Assembly: GCA_030050125.1 (NCBI GenBank)
Contig: JASIJN010000342.1
Coordinates: 1 to 9,914 of the forward strand
Source: Streptosporangiaceae bacterium
GTDB lineage: Bacteria > Actinomycetota > Actinomycetes > Streptosporangiales > Streptosporangiaceae
Reading direction: 5' to 3'
DNA: 9,914 bases
Both the position numbers and the translations under genes were made by a program. The notes below the pieces were generated by a model. It saw only the letters and a program-made list of their open reading frames with translations, was not told the origin of the DNA and ran no database searches. The first letter of the stretch is position 1, and every line of letters starts with the position of its first letter. Shown here in pieces: positions 1-6,022 of the stretch.

Positions 1-189
1 GTGCCGGCTCGCCCACCGCAGGGTCGCGGCCACCTCGTCCGCGGCGCGAGCCGACACCAGGCACCGGGCCTGGCCGGGCGGGGCCACCGCCGCGGCCTCG
101 TCCCTGGCATAGGCGTCGATGACATCCGGATCGGTGATCACCCGGCCGTCGGGCAGCGCCGCGGTCAGCTCGTCTAGGTCGTCGGCCAC
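1..189 (-). CDS. FAD-linked oxidase (glycolate oxidase GlcD / D-lactate dehydrogenase type), N-terminal fragment
   Basis: Reading the minus strand from a GTG at 189 gives 63 uninterrupted codons that run off the left edge, so only the N-terminus is present. The protein begins VADDLDELTAAL and then shows the sequence LPDGRVITDPDVIDAYARDE (residues 12-31) and a stretch ending DEVAATLRWASRH. This is the usual start of the PCMH-type FAD-binding oxidases related to GlcD and D-lactate dehydrogenase: a short helix, 'V..DPDVL..Y..D', then 'V.P....EVAA.LRWA' leading into the FAD-binding fold. An AGGGTGG-like Shine-Dalgarno stretch lies just upstream of the GTG. It is transcribed away from the methyltransferase at 320. 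The catalytic domain lies outside the window, so the substrate (2-hydroxy acid or other) cannot be told. The family is fairly clear; the exact function is not. Confidence 0.7.
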   Translation of the reverse strand, partial: MADDLDELTAALPDGRVITDPDVIDAYARDEAAAVAPPGQARCLVSARAADEVAATLRWASRH

Positions 190-319
190 AGCGCCACCCT
201 AGCCAGCTTGGCCCGGGCGCGTTCGGCCGCCCGGCGCGGCCAGCCACGAGACGCCGCCGAGGGCCGCGGCGGGCCCTTCGGCTAACGTGCTGGGTGTGGT
301 GAGCCGCGCGGAGCGTTCG
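190..319. promoter_or_regulatory. Divergent intergenic region between FAD oxidase and methyltransferase
   Basis: This roughly 130-bp interval separates two divergent genes and must hold promoters for both. A TAACGT hexamer at 283-288 fits a loose actinobacterial -10 (TAnnnT) for the methyltransferase; I see no convincing -35 paired with it. If it is a -10, transcription would start near 295, downstream of the GTG at 287, which argues against that codon as the start. No clear operator dyad is visible. This is an inference from position and a weak motif. Confidence 0.3.
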
Positions 320-1087
320 ATGTCGTTCGGGGCAATCGCCGACGACTACGACCGGCTCCGCCCGGCGCCGCCCGAGGCCGCCATCGACTGGCTGGTGCCC
401 GAGGGCTGCAGGGTTGCCGTCGATCTGGCGGCGGGCACCGGCCTGCTCTCCCGGGCCCTGGCGCGCAAGGTCCCGCAGGTGATCGCCGTCGAGCCGGACC
501 AGCGGATGTCGGCGGTGCTGCGGTCCCGCTCGTCGGACGCCGCGCCGGGCCGGATCCGGGTGGCCAGGGGCAAGGGCGAGGCGATCCCGCTGCCCGACGC
601 CAGCGCCGACGGCGTGTTCATCTCGTCGGCCTGGCACTGGATGGACCCGCAGCGTGCCGCCCCCGAGATCGCCCGGGTGCTCCGCGACGGCGGCCGCTTC
701 GGACTGATCTGGACCGGCCGCGACCGTGAGACGGAGTGGGTCCGCGAACTGGACACTCTCGTCCGCGACCCCGCAGGCCCCGGCGACCCCGGGCGCGACG
801 GCCAGGGGGGCGGGCGCCGCCGCGAGATCGTGGTGCCCGATGAGCTGTTCCGCAACGCCGAAACCGCCTCGTTCACCTACACGCGCGCGATGACGATCGA
901 CGACGTCATCGGCATGCTGGCCACCTACAGCCGGGTCATCGTCGCGAGCCCGCAGGACCGGGCGCGGGGGCTGGCCCTGGCCCGGGAGGCGCTGGAGCGG
1001 CGGTTCCCCGACGGCGGCGAGATCGGCGTGCCGGTGCGGTCGTGGTGCTGGCGCGCCGACCGGGCGGCGCGTGCCGTTACCCCGTAA
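320..1087 (+). CDS. Class I SAM-dependent methyltransferase (Methyltransf_11-like)
   Basis: A soluble Rossmann-fold methyltransferase of about 255 residues that transfers a methyl group from S-adenosylmethionine to an unknown acceptor. Counting from the ATG at 320, motif I (SAM binding) is VDLAAGTGLLSR at residues 34-45; the acidic residue ending strand 2 is E58 in AVEPD; the motif II/III region is GEAIPLPDASADGVF (86-100); and SAWHWMDP follows at 103-110. The order and spacing match the small standalone methyltransferases that start with 'SFG..A.DYDR.RP'. The C-terminus VPVRSWCWRADR also matches this group. The open frame extends upstream to GTG codons at 299, 296 and 287. I chose the ATG because GGAG at 310-313 sits at Shine-Dalgarno distance, but GTG 299 (adding VSRAERS) is a real alternative. 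A strong hairpin just after the stop separates it from the regulator and operon downstream, so it is probably a separate unit. Confidence 0.85.
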   Translation: MSFGAIADDYDRLRPAPPEAAIDWLVPEGCRVAVDLAAGTGLLSRALARKVPQVIAVEPDQRMSAVLRSRSSDAAPGRIRVARGKGEAIPLPDASADGVFISSAWHWMDPQRAAPEIARVLRDGGRFGLIWTGRDRETEWVRELDTLVRDPAGPGDPGRDGQGGGRRREIVVPDELFRNAETASFTYTRAMTIDDVIGMLATYSRVIVASPQDRARGLALAREALERRFPDGGEIGVPVRSWCWRADRAARAVTP

Positions 1088-1094
1088 CCTTGGC

Positions 1095-1137
1095 GGCGCC
1101 TGCAGGCCCGCCCCCCGCTCGCGGGCCTGCAGGCGCC
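1095..1137 (+). terminator. Perfect 17-bp GC-rich hairpin after the methyltransferase
   Basis: The arms GGCGCCTGCAGGCCCGC (1095-1111) and GCGGGCCTGCAGGCGCC (1121-1137) are exact reverse complements around a 9-nt C-rich loop. The hairpin begins 7 nt after the TAA of the methyltransferase. There is no T-run behind it; actinobacterial terminators are often of this U-less kind. Being symmetric it could act in both directions. Terminator function is inferred from position and stability. Confidence 0.75.
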
Positions 1138-1149
1138 TGCTCATCACGC

Positions 1150-1172
1150 TGCCCGGCACACCGCGCCGGGCA
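1150..1172. repeat. Second inverted repeat in the gap before the IclR gene
   Basis: TGCCCGGC (1150-1157) pairs exactly with GCCGGGCA (1165-1172) across a 7-nt loop. It lies 12 nt after the main terminator hairpin and may be a back-up terminator or part of the regulator's control region. In this GC-rich background an 8-bp dyad alone is weak evidence. Confidence 0.4.
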
Positions 1173-1292
1173 TGCGGACATCGTGGCCCTTGTCCCCCGG
1201 TCGCGGAACCCCCCGAAATTTCACATGCTGAATGCCAGTCAAGGCGGGCGAAGCGGTTCCCAGGCGCCGTCCGGCGCGGCATCCTTGACAGA
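1173..1292 (+). promoter_or_regulatory. Upstream region of the IclR regulator
   Basis: The stretch around 1215-1235 is the least GC-rich part of this gap and contains the exact 8-bp palindrome GAAATTTC (1215-1222). Members of the IclR family are known to bind dyads containing GGAAA/TTTCC-type half sites, and many repress their own gene, so this is a possible autoregulatory site. A TTGTCC at 1190-1195 could be a -35. A consensus-like TTGACA at 1285-1290 lies directly before the GTG start, too close to drive this gene in the usual geometry unless translation starts later. Confidence 0.3.
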
Positions 1293-2054
1293 GTGAAGAG
1301 CCGGGGCGAGGAGCCCGTCGACCTGATCCGCAGCGTATCGCGCGCCCTGCGGATCATCGAGGAGGTGTCGGGCTCGTCGAGCCCGCTGCCGGTGAAGGTC
1401 ATCGCCCGCCGGTGCCAGATCAACCTCTCCACCGCCTATCACCTGGTCCGCACGCTCTGTTACGAGGGCTACCTGGTCCGTCTGCCGGACGGCGGCTACG
1501 CCGCCGGATCCGAGGTGGCCGGGCGCTTCCACGACCTGATGAACTCGCTGCACCGCCCGGCCGAGGCCAGGACCGTGCTCAGGAACCTGGCCGACGTGAC
1601 CGCGCACAGCGCCTACCTGGCCAGCATCTCGGGGGGGCGGCTGGTGGTCGTGGACGTGGTCGAAGGAGCCCGCTCGCCGTGGCTGGAGGACCTGCAGCCC
1701 GGCCTGGAGACCGCCGCGCACGCGACCGCGGTCGGCAAGGCGCTGCTGACCACCCTGCCCGGCCGGGCCCGCCACAAGCTGCTGACCGAGCACGGGATGC
1801 GGCCGTTCACCCCGAACACGGTGACCGAGCCCGGCCAGATCGAGTCCGAGCTCGGTCATCTGCGGCCGGGCGACCTGGTCATGGAGCACGGACAGTTCCG
1901 CGACGAGGTGTGCTGCGCGAGCGTGGCCATCCGGAGCCATGACGGCTGGTGGGCGCTCGGCACCACGGTCCGCGGGCTCAGCCTGCCGGGCCCGCTGCTG
2001 GCCGAACTGCGGGTCGCCGCCGCCGCGCTCAACTACGCCCCGGCCGACAACTGA
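1293..2054 (+). CDS. IclR-family transcriptional regulator
   Basis: A cytoplasmic DNA-binding regulator of 253 residues, the normal length for IclR proteins. The N-terminal winged helix-turn-helix spans about residues 13-72: SVSRALRIIEEV opens the domain, VKVIARRCQINLSTAYHLV (35-53) is the helix-turn-helix, and GYLVRLPDGGYAAGSEV is the wing. The effector-binding domain follows, with the family signature HATAVGKALL at 143-152 and EVCCASVAI at 205-213, which line the ligand pocket in known members. The start GTG at 1293 is chosen because it leaves exactly the normal N-terminus. No clear Shine-Dalgarno is visible, and the open frame continues upstream to 1071 through the terminator hairpin, which I regard as non-coding. 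It lies 343 bp before a catabolic operon on the same strand, so it is most likely the operon's substrate-responsive regulator; whether it activates or represses cannot be told. Confidence 0.9.
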   Translation: MKSRGEEPVDLIRSVSRALRIIEEVSGSSSPLPVKVIARRCQINLSTAYHLVRTLCYEGYLVRLPDGGYAAGSEVAGRFHDLMNSLHRPAEARTVLRNLADVTAHSAYLASISGGRLVVVDVVEGARSPWLEDLQPGLETAAHATAVGKALLTTLPGRARHKLLTEHGMRPFTPNTVTEPGQIESELGHLRPGDLVMEHGQFRDEVCCASVAIRSHDGWWALGTTVRGLSLPGPLLAELRVAAAALNYAPADN

Positions 2055-2055
2055 C

Positions 2056-2097
2056 CAAGTTCCCGCAAGTCCCCCGCAAGTCCCCGCAAGTCCCCCG
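2056..2097. repeat. Four tandem copies of CAAGTYCCC(C)G
   Basis: Directly after the regulator stop codon are four head-to-tail units: CAAGTTCCCG (2056-2065), CAAGTCCCCCG (2066-2076), CAAGTCCCCG (2077-2086) and CAAGTCCCCCG (2087-2097). The 10-11 bp period equals one DNA helical turn, so each copy shows the same face. It could be slippage-generated or an array of protein-binding half sites. The repeat is certain; its role is unknown. Confidence 0.8.
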
Positions 2098-2194
2098 CTG
2101 ACGTTAACGACGTCCTGCGCTGGCAACTCCGCCCCCGGCCGGCAGCCACGACCCTCCTGACTCAGCACCGTCCTGCCGGTAACCACGCAACAAC

Positions 2195-2217
2195 TGACAC
2201 GAAGGTATCTTCTGTCA
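2195..2217. promoter_or_regulatory. Dyad TGACA-(c)GAAG / CTTC-TGTCA, possible regulator site or hairpin
   Basis: TGACACGAAG (2195-2204) faces CTTCTGTCA (2209-2217) across the 4-nt centre GTAT. Nine bases per arm are complementary, with one extra C bulged in the left arm. It stands about 180 bp upstream of the permease start. It could be a distal operator for the IclR protein or another regulator, or a short hairpin. The dyad is visible; binding is inferred. Confidence 0.45.
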
Positions 2218-2301
2218 CAATGCACCCTCCTGACAGCCGAGCCCCAGCTGTAGATCGGCCGCAGGCCGCGATGTCGGTCTTGACGTGCGCCAGCGCAGTT
2301 G

Positions 2302-2348
2302 GCAACCTTTCCGATAACGATACCGGAAGCGTTATAGGAAGCGGTTGC
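2302..2348. promoter_or_regulatory. Long dyad, candidate IclR operator and promoter of the catabolic operon
   Basis: The left arm GCAACCTTTCCGATAACG (2302-2319) and right arm CGTTATAGGAAGCGGTTGC (2330-2348) are near-perfect reverse complements: GCAACC, TTCC and ATAACG all match, with mismatches and one single-base indel between these blocks. The spacer is 10 bp. Within it are overlapping half sites: TTCCG (2309-2313) facing CGGAA (2324-2328), and GGAAGCG repeated directly at 2325-2331 and 2337-2343, 12 bp apart. TTCC/GGAA half sites agree with what is known for several IclR-type operators. It ends 49 bp before the permease ATG, where a promoter should lie. GTTATA (2331-2336) inside the right arm may be a weak -10 and TTGACG at 2280-2285 a possible -35, but they are not properly spaced to each other. 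I judge the dyad real and the assignment to the neighbouring IclR protein likely but unproven. Confidence 0.6.
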
Positions 2349-2397
2349 ACAGCGGCGGCCAGGCCGACCTAGGACGTCGGACAAGGAGGGCAGTGAC

Positions 2398-3852
2398 ATG
2401 ACACAGGCGGTGACGGCCCCGGAGAGTGACAGGCCGTTCAAGATCGAACAACGCGGCATCGGCGTCGTTCCCGATACCGAACGGCACGGGAATCCGCGGG
2501 AGCTGTTCTGGATCTGGGCCGCGTCCCTGATGGGCATCGTGGACCTGGTGATCGGCGCGGTGGTGATCAGTCTCGGGCTCAGCCTGTGGGCGGCCGTGGC
2601 CGCCGTCATCATCGGCAACCTCTCCTACGTCCTGGTCGGGCTGGTGGCCACGAACGGCCCGGCCGCGGGGACCTCGACGATCGTCATCAGCCGCTCGGCG
2701 TTCGGCGTCCGCGGCAACGTGGTGCCGACCTTCTTCAGCTGGTTCACCATCCTGTGCTGGGAGGGCGTCAACGCGGTCGTCGGCACGCTGGCACTGATCG
2801 GCATCTTCTCGACCTATGGCCTGAACGGAAACGTCTACAAGGCACTGTCGCTGATCATCTTCATCGCCCTCATGGTGGCGTGGGCGATCTTCGGGCACGC
2901 CACGATCACGTCCATCAACCGGATCATGACCTACGTGATCGGCGTCGCCATGTGCATCGTGCTCGGCTACGGCTTCCAGCACGTGGACTGGAGCTACGGA
3001 TGGGGCCACCTGGCCGGGGCCAACAAGGCGACCACGTTCGTGCTCGCGGTCATGATCGTCGCGGCGGCCAACGGCCTGGCGTTCACCAACATGCCCGCCG
3101 ACTACTCGCGGTACCTGCCGCGCGACGCCAGCCGGTTCAAGATCGCCCTCTACACCGCGCTCGGCGCCTTCCTCCCCGCGACGATCCTCAACGCCGCCGG
3201 AGCGATCATCGGCACCAAGCTGAACGCCTTCGATCCGGTGGGCTCGCTGGCCGCGGTCATGCCGCACTGGTTCCACTTCCTCTTCCTGCTCGTGGCGATC
3301 ATGTCCATGATCTGGGCGAACATCGTCAACACCTACAGCTCGGGACTGAACCTGCAGGCGATGGGCGTCAAGATCGCGCGCTACAAGACCGTGCTGATCG
3401 ACGCGGTGGTCGCGGCCGGATTCGTCTGCTACGCGCTGTGGATCAGCAACTTCGTCGACAGCCTGGAGAACTTCCTCGCGCTGATGATCTGGTGGATCGG
3501 GCCGTGGACCGCCATCTACCTGGTGGACGCGTACCTCCGCCGGTTCCGGTACCGCAGCGATGACCTGCTGCGCACCGGCGGCGGGCTCTACTGGTTCCGC
3601 GACGGCGTCAACTGGGGCGCGCTGGCCGCGCTGGTGCTCGGCGCCGGGGCCGCGGTGCTGTTCACCAACGCCACGCTGTTCGCCAGCCCGCTGACCACCG
3701 GTCCCCTCGGCGGCATGGACTGGTCCATCCCCGCGGGGATGATCGTCGGCGGGCTTGTCTACTACCTGGTGGCCAGGCGCTCGATCGCCCGCGAGAACGC
3801 GCCGGCTCCCACCGCCGTGCCGGCCGCCGGCGCCGCCGAAGGAGTCGCGTGA
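2398..3852 (+). CDS. NCS1-family permease (purine/cytosine permease type)
   Basis: An integral membrane transporter of 484 residues, the usual NCS1 length, with about 12 hydrophobic segments between residues 37 and 460. Family marks are the N-terminal RHGNPRELFWIWAASL region (29-44), GPAAGTSTIVISRSAFGVRG (87-106), FTNMPADYSRYLPRDAS (229-245), which matches the conserved 'DYSRY' segment of cytosine/purine permeases, and NTYSSGLNLQAMG (311-323). Known NCS1 members carry cytosine, purines, uracil, allantoin, hydantoins, thiamine or pyridoxine by sodium or proton symport. The C-terminal tail after residue 463 is Ala/Pro-rich and probably cytoplasmic. A strong AAGGAGGG (2383-2390) lies 7 nt before the ATG. 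It is the first gene of the operon, and its stop overlaps the next GTG by 4 nt (GTGA). The neighbours suggest it imports the nitrogen-rich ring compound that the downstream amidohydrolases process; the exact substrate cannot be read from sequence. Confidence 0.93.
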   Translation: MTQAVTAPESDRPFKIEQRGIGVVPDTERHGNPRELFWIWAASLMGIVDLVIGAVVISLGLSLWAAVAAVIIGNLSYVLVGLVATNGPAAGTSTIVISRSAFGVRGNVVPTFFSWFTILCWEGVNAVVGTLALIGIFSTYGLNGNVYKALSLIIFIALMVAWAIFGHATITSINRIMTYVIGVAMCIVLGYGFQHVDWSYGWGHLAGANKATTFVLAVMIVAAANGLAFTNMPADYSRYLPRDASRFKIALYTALGAFLPATILNAAGAIIGTKLNAFDPVGSLAAVMPHWFHFLFLLVAIMSMIWANIVNTYSSGLNLQAMGVKIARYKTVLIDAVVAAGFVCYALWISNFVDSLENFLALMIWWIGPWTAIYLVDAYLRRFRYRSDDLLRTGGGLYWFRDGVNWGALAALVLGAGAAVLFTNATLFASPLTTGPLGGMDWSIPAGMIVGGLVYYLVARRSIARENAPAPTAVPAAGAAEGVA

Positions 3853-5264
3853 GCCTGCCGGGACGATTGATCCTGCGGGCCGGATGGGTCGTACCTGTCG
3901 ATCCTGGCTTCGCCGTCATCCGCGACGGGGAGGTGGTGATCGAGAACGGCGTCGTGGTGTCGGCGGGGCCGCGCGGCCAGGGGCAGGACGGCCGCGCGGA
4001 CGGCACCGCGGTGCTCGAGTTCCCCGGGCACGCGCTGCTGCCGGGACTGGTCAACGTGCATACGCACGTGGCCGGATGCCTGTTCCGCGGGCTGACCGAG
4101 GACCGAGCGGACGGCTTCTACGGGCTGGCCCTGCCGATGGAGCGGTTTCTGGACGCGGAGGCCACCTACCTGCTGAGCCGGCTGGGCATCGCCGAGGTGC
4201 TGCTGGCCGGGTGCACGGTCATCCACGAGATCTACCACCACGCGGCGGCGACCGCCCAGGCCGCCGCGGAACTGGGCGTACGGGCCCAGCTGGCCATGAA
4301 GGTGTTCGACACCGACCTGGCCAGCATCGGCACCGGCGAACGGCGGCCGATCCCGGCCGAGGGCGAGCGCAGGCTGCGGCAGAACGTCGAGCTCTACGAC
4401 GCCTGGAACGGCGCCGCGGACGGCCGGCTGCGGGTCCGCTTCGGCGCCCACGCGGCCGACACCTGTTCACCGCGGCTGCTGGCGATGATCCGGGCGGAGG
4501 CCGCGGCCAGGGGCGCGGGCCGGCACATCCACGTGGCCCAGAGCCCGGAGGAACGGGACTTCATGGCCGCCGAGCGCGGCACCGGCTCGATCGAGTTCCT
4601 CGCCGACCAGGATTTCCTCGGGCCGGACGTGGTGGTGGCGCACGTGACCTACGCCACCGGGCCGGGCATCGACCTGCTCGCGCAGACCGACACGCCGGTC
4701 GCGCACTGCCCGGCCATCGTGGCCAAGCGCGGCCGGTTCGCGCCGGTGCGCGCGCTCTACGAGGCTGGCGTCCGGGTGGGCTGGGGCACGGACTGGGTGA
4801 CGATGGACCCGTGGGACATGATGCGCTTCGGCATCAGCGTCGCCCGCCTGGCCGACCGGCGGATCGACCTGCTCAGCGCGAGGGAGGCGCTGTGGCGCCT
4901 GACCATGGGCAGCGCGGGCGTCCTCGGCATCGACGGCCAGGTCGGCTCGCTGGAACCGGGCAAGCAAGCCGACCTCATCCTGGTCGACCTGCGCCAGCCG
5001 CATCTGGCGCCGGTGTCCGACCCGGTCGCCACGCTGGTCTATAACGCTTCCGGCCGCGACGTCACGCATGTCATGATCGGCGGGAAGTTCGTGGTTGCCG
5101 ACCGGCGGCTGCAGACCGCCGGCACCGACGAGGTGGTGCGCGCGGCGCAGGCGGCGGCCGAACGGATCTGGCACGCCGCCGGGCTGCCGCCTCGCGGCCA
5201 CGGCATCGACGCGCGCTGGCCGCTGCGGGCCGGCGCGCGGGGACAAGGAGCACCGCATGCCTGA
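3849..5264 (+). CDS. Metal-dependent amidohydrolase A (ATZ/TRZ and cytosine-deaminase superfamily)
   Basis: A 471-residue cytoplasmic TIM-barrel hydrolase expected to bind one divalent metal. The metal and active-site residues are visible: H71 and H73 in NVHTHVAG, H228 in HIHVAQS (226-232), H265 in VAHVTYA, H286 in AHCPA and D315 in WGTDWVTMD. The C-terminal VGSLEPGKQADLILVD (365-380) is the composite beta-domain signature of this superfamily. In ATZ/TRZ deaminases the third histidine is followed by LAE, whose glutamate shuttles protons; here it is VAQ, so Q231 stands where Glu is expected. The following S-P-E-E might supply another acid. The substrate or reaction may therefore differ from simple deamination or dechlorination. 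Start GTG 3849 overlaps the permease stop, with AAGGAG at 3839-3844. The family is certain; the substrate is unknown. Confidence 0.9.
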   Translation: MSLPGRLILRAGWVVPVDPGFAVIRDGEVVIENGVVVSAGPRGQGQDGRADGTAVLEFPGHALLPGLVNVHTHVAGCLFRGLTEDRADGFYGLALPMERFLDAEATYLLSRLGIAEVLLAGCTVIHEIYHHAAATAQAAAELGVRAQLAMKVFDTDLASIGTGERRPIPAEGERRLRQNVELYDAWNGAADGRLRVRFGAHAADTCSPRLLAMIRAEAAARGAGRHIHVAQSPEERDFMAAERGTGSIEFLADQDFLGPDVVVAHVTYATGPGIDLLAQTDTPVAHCPAIVAKRGRFAPVRALYEAGVRVGWGTDWVTMDPWDMMRFGISVARLADRRIDLLSAREALWRLTMGSAGVLGIDGQVGSLEPGKQADLILVDLRQPHLAPVSDPVATLVYNASGRDVTHVMIGGKFVVADRRLQTAGTDEVVRAAQAAAERIWHAAGLPPRGHGIDARWPLRAGARGQGAPHA

Positions 5265-6021
5265 CCGGCAGGACACCCAACTCGCGATCGTGACCGGCGC
5301 CGCGGCCGGCATCGGACGGGCCGCGGCCCTCCGGCTCGCGGCCGACGGCTACCAGGTGGCGTGCCTGGACATCGACGAGGACGGGGCGGGTCAGGTCGCC
5401 GAGGAGATCCGGCACGGCGGCGGCACCGCCGTCGCGGCCGACGTCGACGTGAGTTCGCCGGACAGCGTCGGACCCGTTTTCGACCGGCTGCACGCCGAGC
5501 ACGGGCCGCCGGCCGCGCTGGTCAGCTCGGCCGGCATCCTGCATAACAGCCCGGCGCTCGAGCTTGCCGCCGACGACTGGAAGAGGATCATCGACGTCAA
5601 CCTGACCGGCACGTTCCTGTGCGACCAGGCGGCGGCCAGGCTGATGGCGGCCGGCGGGCGCGGCGGCCGGATCGTCAACATCGCGTCGGTGCACTCGATC
5701 GCGCCCGGCCGCGGGCTCAGCCATTACGACGCGAGCAAGGGCGGCATCTGGATGCTCACTCGCAACCTGGCCCTCGAACTCGCCCCGCACCAGATCACCG
5801 TCAACGCGATCGGCCCCGGGCTGGTGGTCAACACCCGGCTGGGCGGCGGGCCGTCGACCGAGTACCTGGACTCGGTGGTGCCAACGATCCCGCTGGGCCG
5901 GGCGGGCCAGCCGGACGACATCGCGGGCGCGGTGGCCTTCCTCTGCTCGGCCGACGCCTCGTACGTCACCGGCGCGATGCTGTTCGTCGACGGCGGCATG
6001 CTGCTGACAACGCACACCTGA
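5257..6021 (+). CDS. Short-chain dehydrogenase/reductase (SDR, classical type)
   Basis: A 254-residue classical SDR that oxidises an alcohol or hemiacetal, or reduces a carbonyl, with NAD(P). Cofactor motif TGAAAGIG is at 13-20; D38 after strand 2 (CLDID) suggests a preference for NAD over NADP; the NNAG motif appears as SSAG (90-93). Catalytic residues are N115 in DVNLTG, S144 in NIASVHS, Y157 and K161 in HYDASKGG. The C-terminus VTGAMLFVDGGM (237-248) is typical. The open frame extends upstream to 5095 inside the amidohydrolase, but the ATG at 5257 with AAGGAG at 5245-5250 is clearly the start. It overlaps the previous gene by 8 nt and ends 1 nt before the MBL hydrolase, so the two are probably translated together and may act in sequence. 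The substrate is unknown. Confidence 0.92.
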   Translation: MPDRQDTQLAIVTGAAAGIGRAAALRLAADGYQVACLDIDEDGAGQVAEEIRHGGGTAVAADVDVSSPDSVGPVFDRLHAEHGPPAALVSSAGILHNSPALELAADDWKRIIDVNLTGTFLCDQAAARLMAAGGRGGRIVNIASVHSIAPGRGLSHYDASKGGIWMLTRNLALELAPHQITVNAIGPGLVVNTRLGGGPSTEYLDSVVPTIPLGRAGQPDDIAGAVAFLCSADASYVTGAMLFVDGGMLLTTHT

Positions 6022-6022
6022 G

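Noticed and set aside
1071..1292. N-terminal extension of the IclR protein from 1071
   Set aside because: It would overlap the methyltransferase and run through the 17-bp hairpin; it has no domain, and known IclR proteins begin near the GTG at 1293.
1239..2618. Minus-strand open frame of 459 codons opposite the IclR gene
   Set aside because: The opposite strand codes a clear IclR protein. The minus translation is rich in Arg, Gly, His and Val with no domain, runs across the regulatory interval, and is typical of open shadow frames in high-GC DNA.
2332..3276. Minus-strand open frame of 314 codons opposite the permease
   Set aside because: Composition is Asp/His/Arg/Gly-rich without domains; the permease on the other strand is certain.
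3755..5044. Plus-strand open frame of 429 codons in another frame of amidohydrolase A
   Set aside because: Arg/Gly/Pro/Ala-rich shadow; the correct frame has all metal ligands of the amidohydrolase family.
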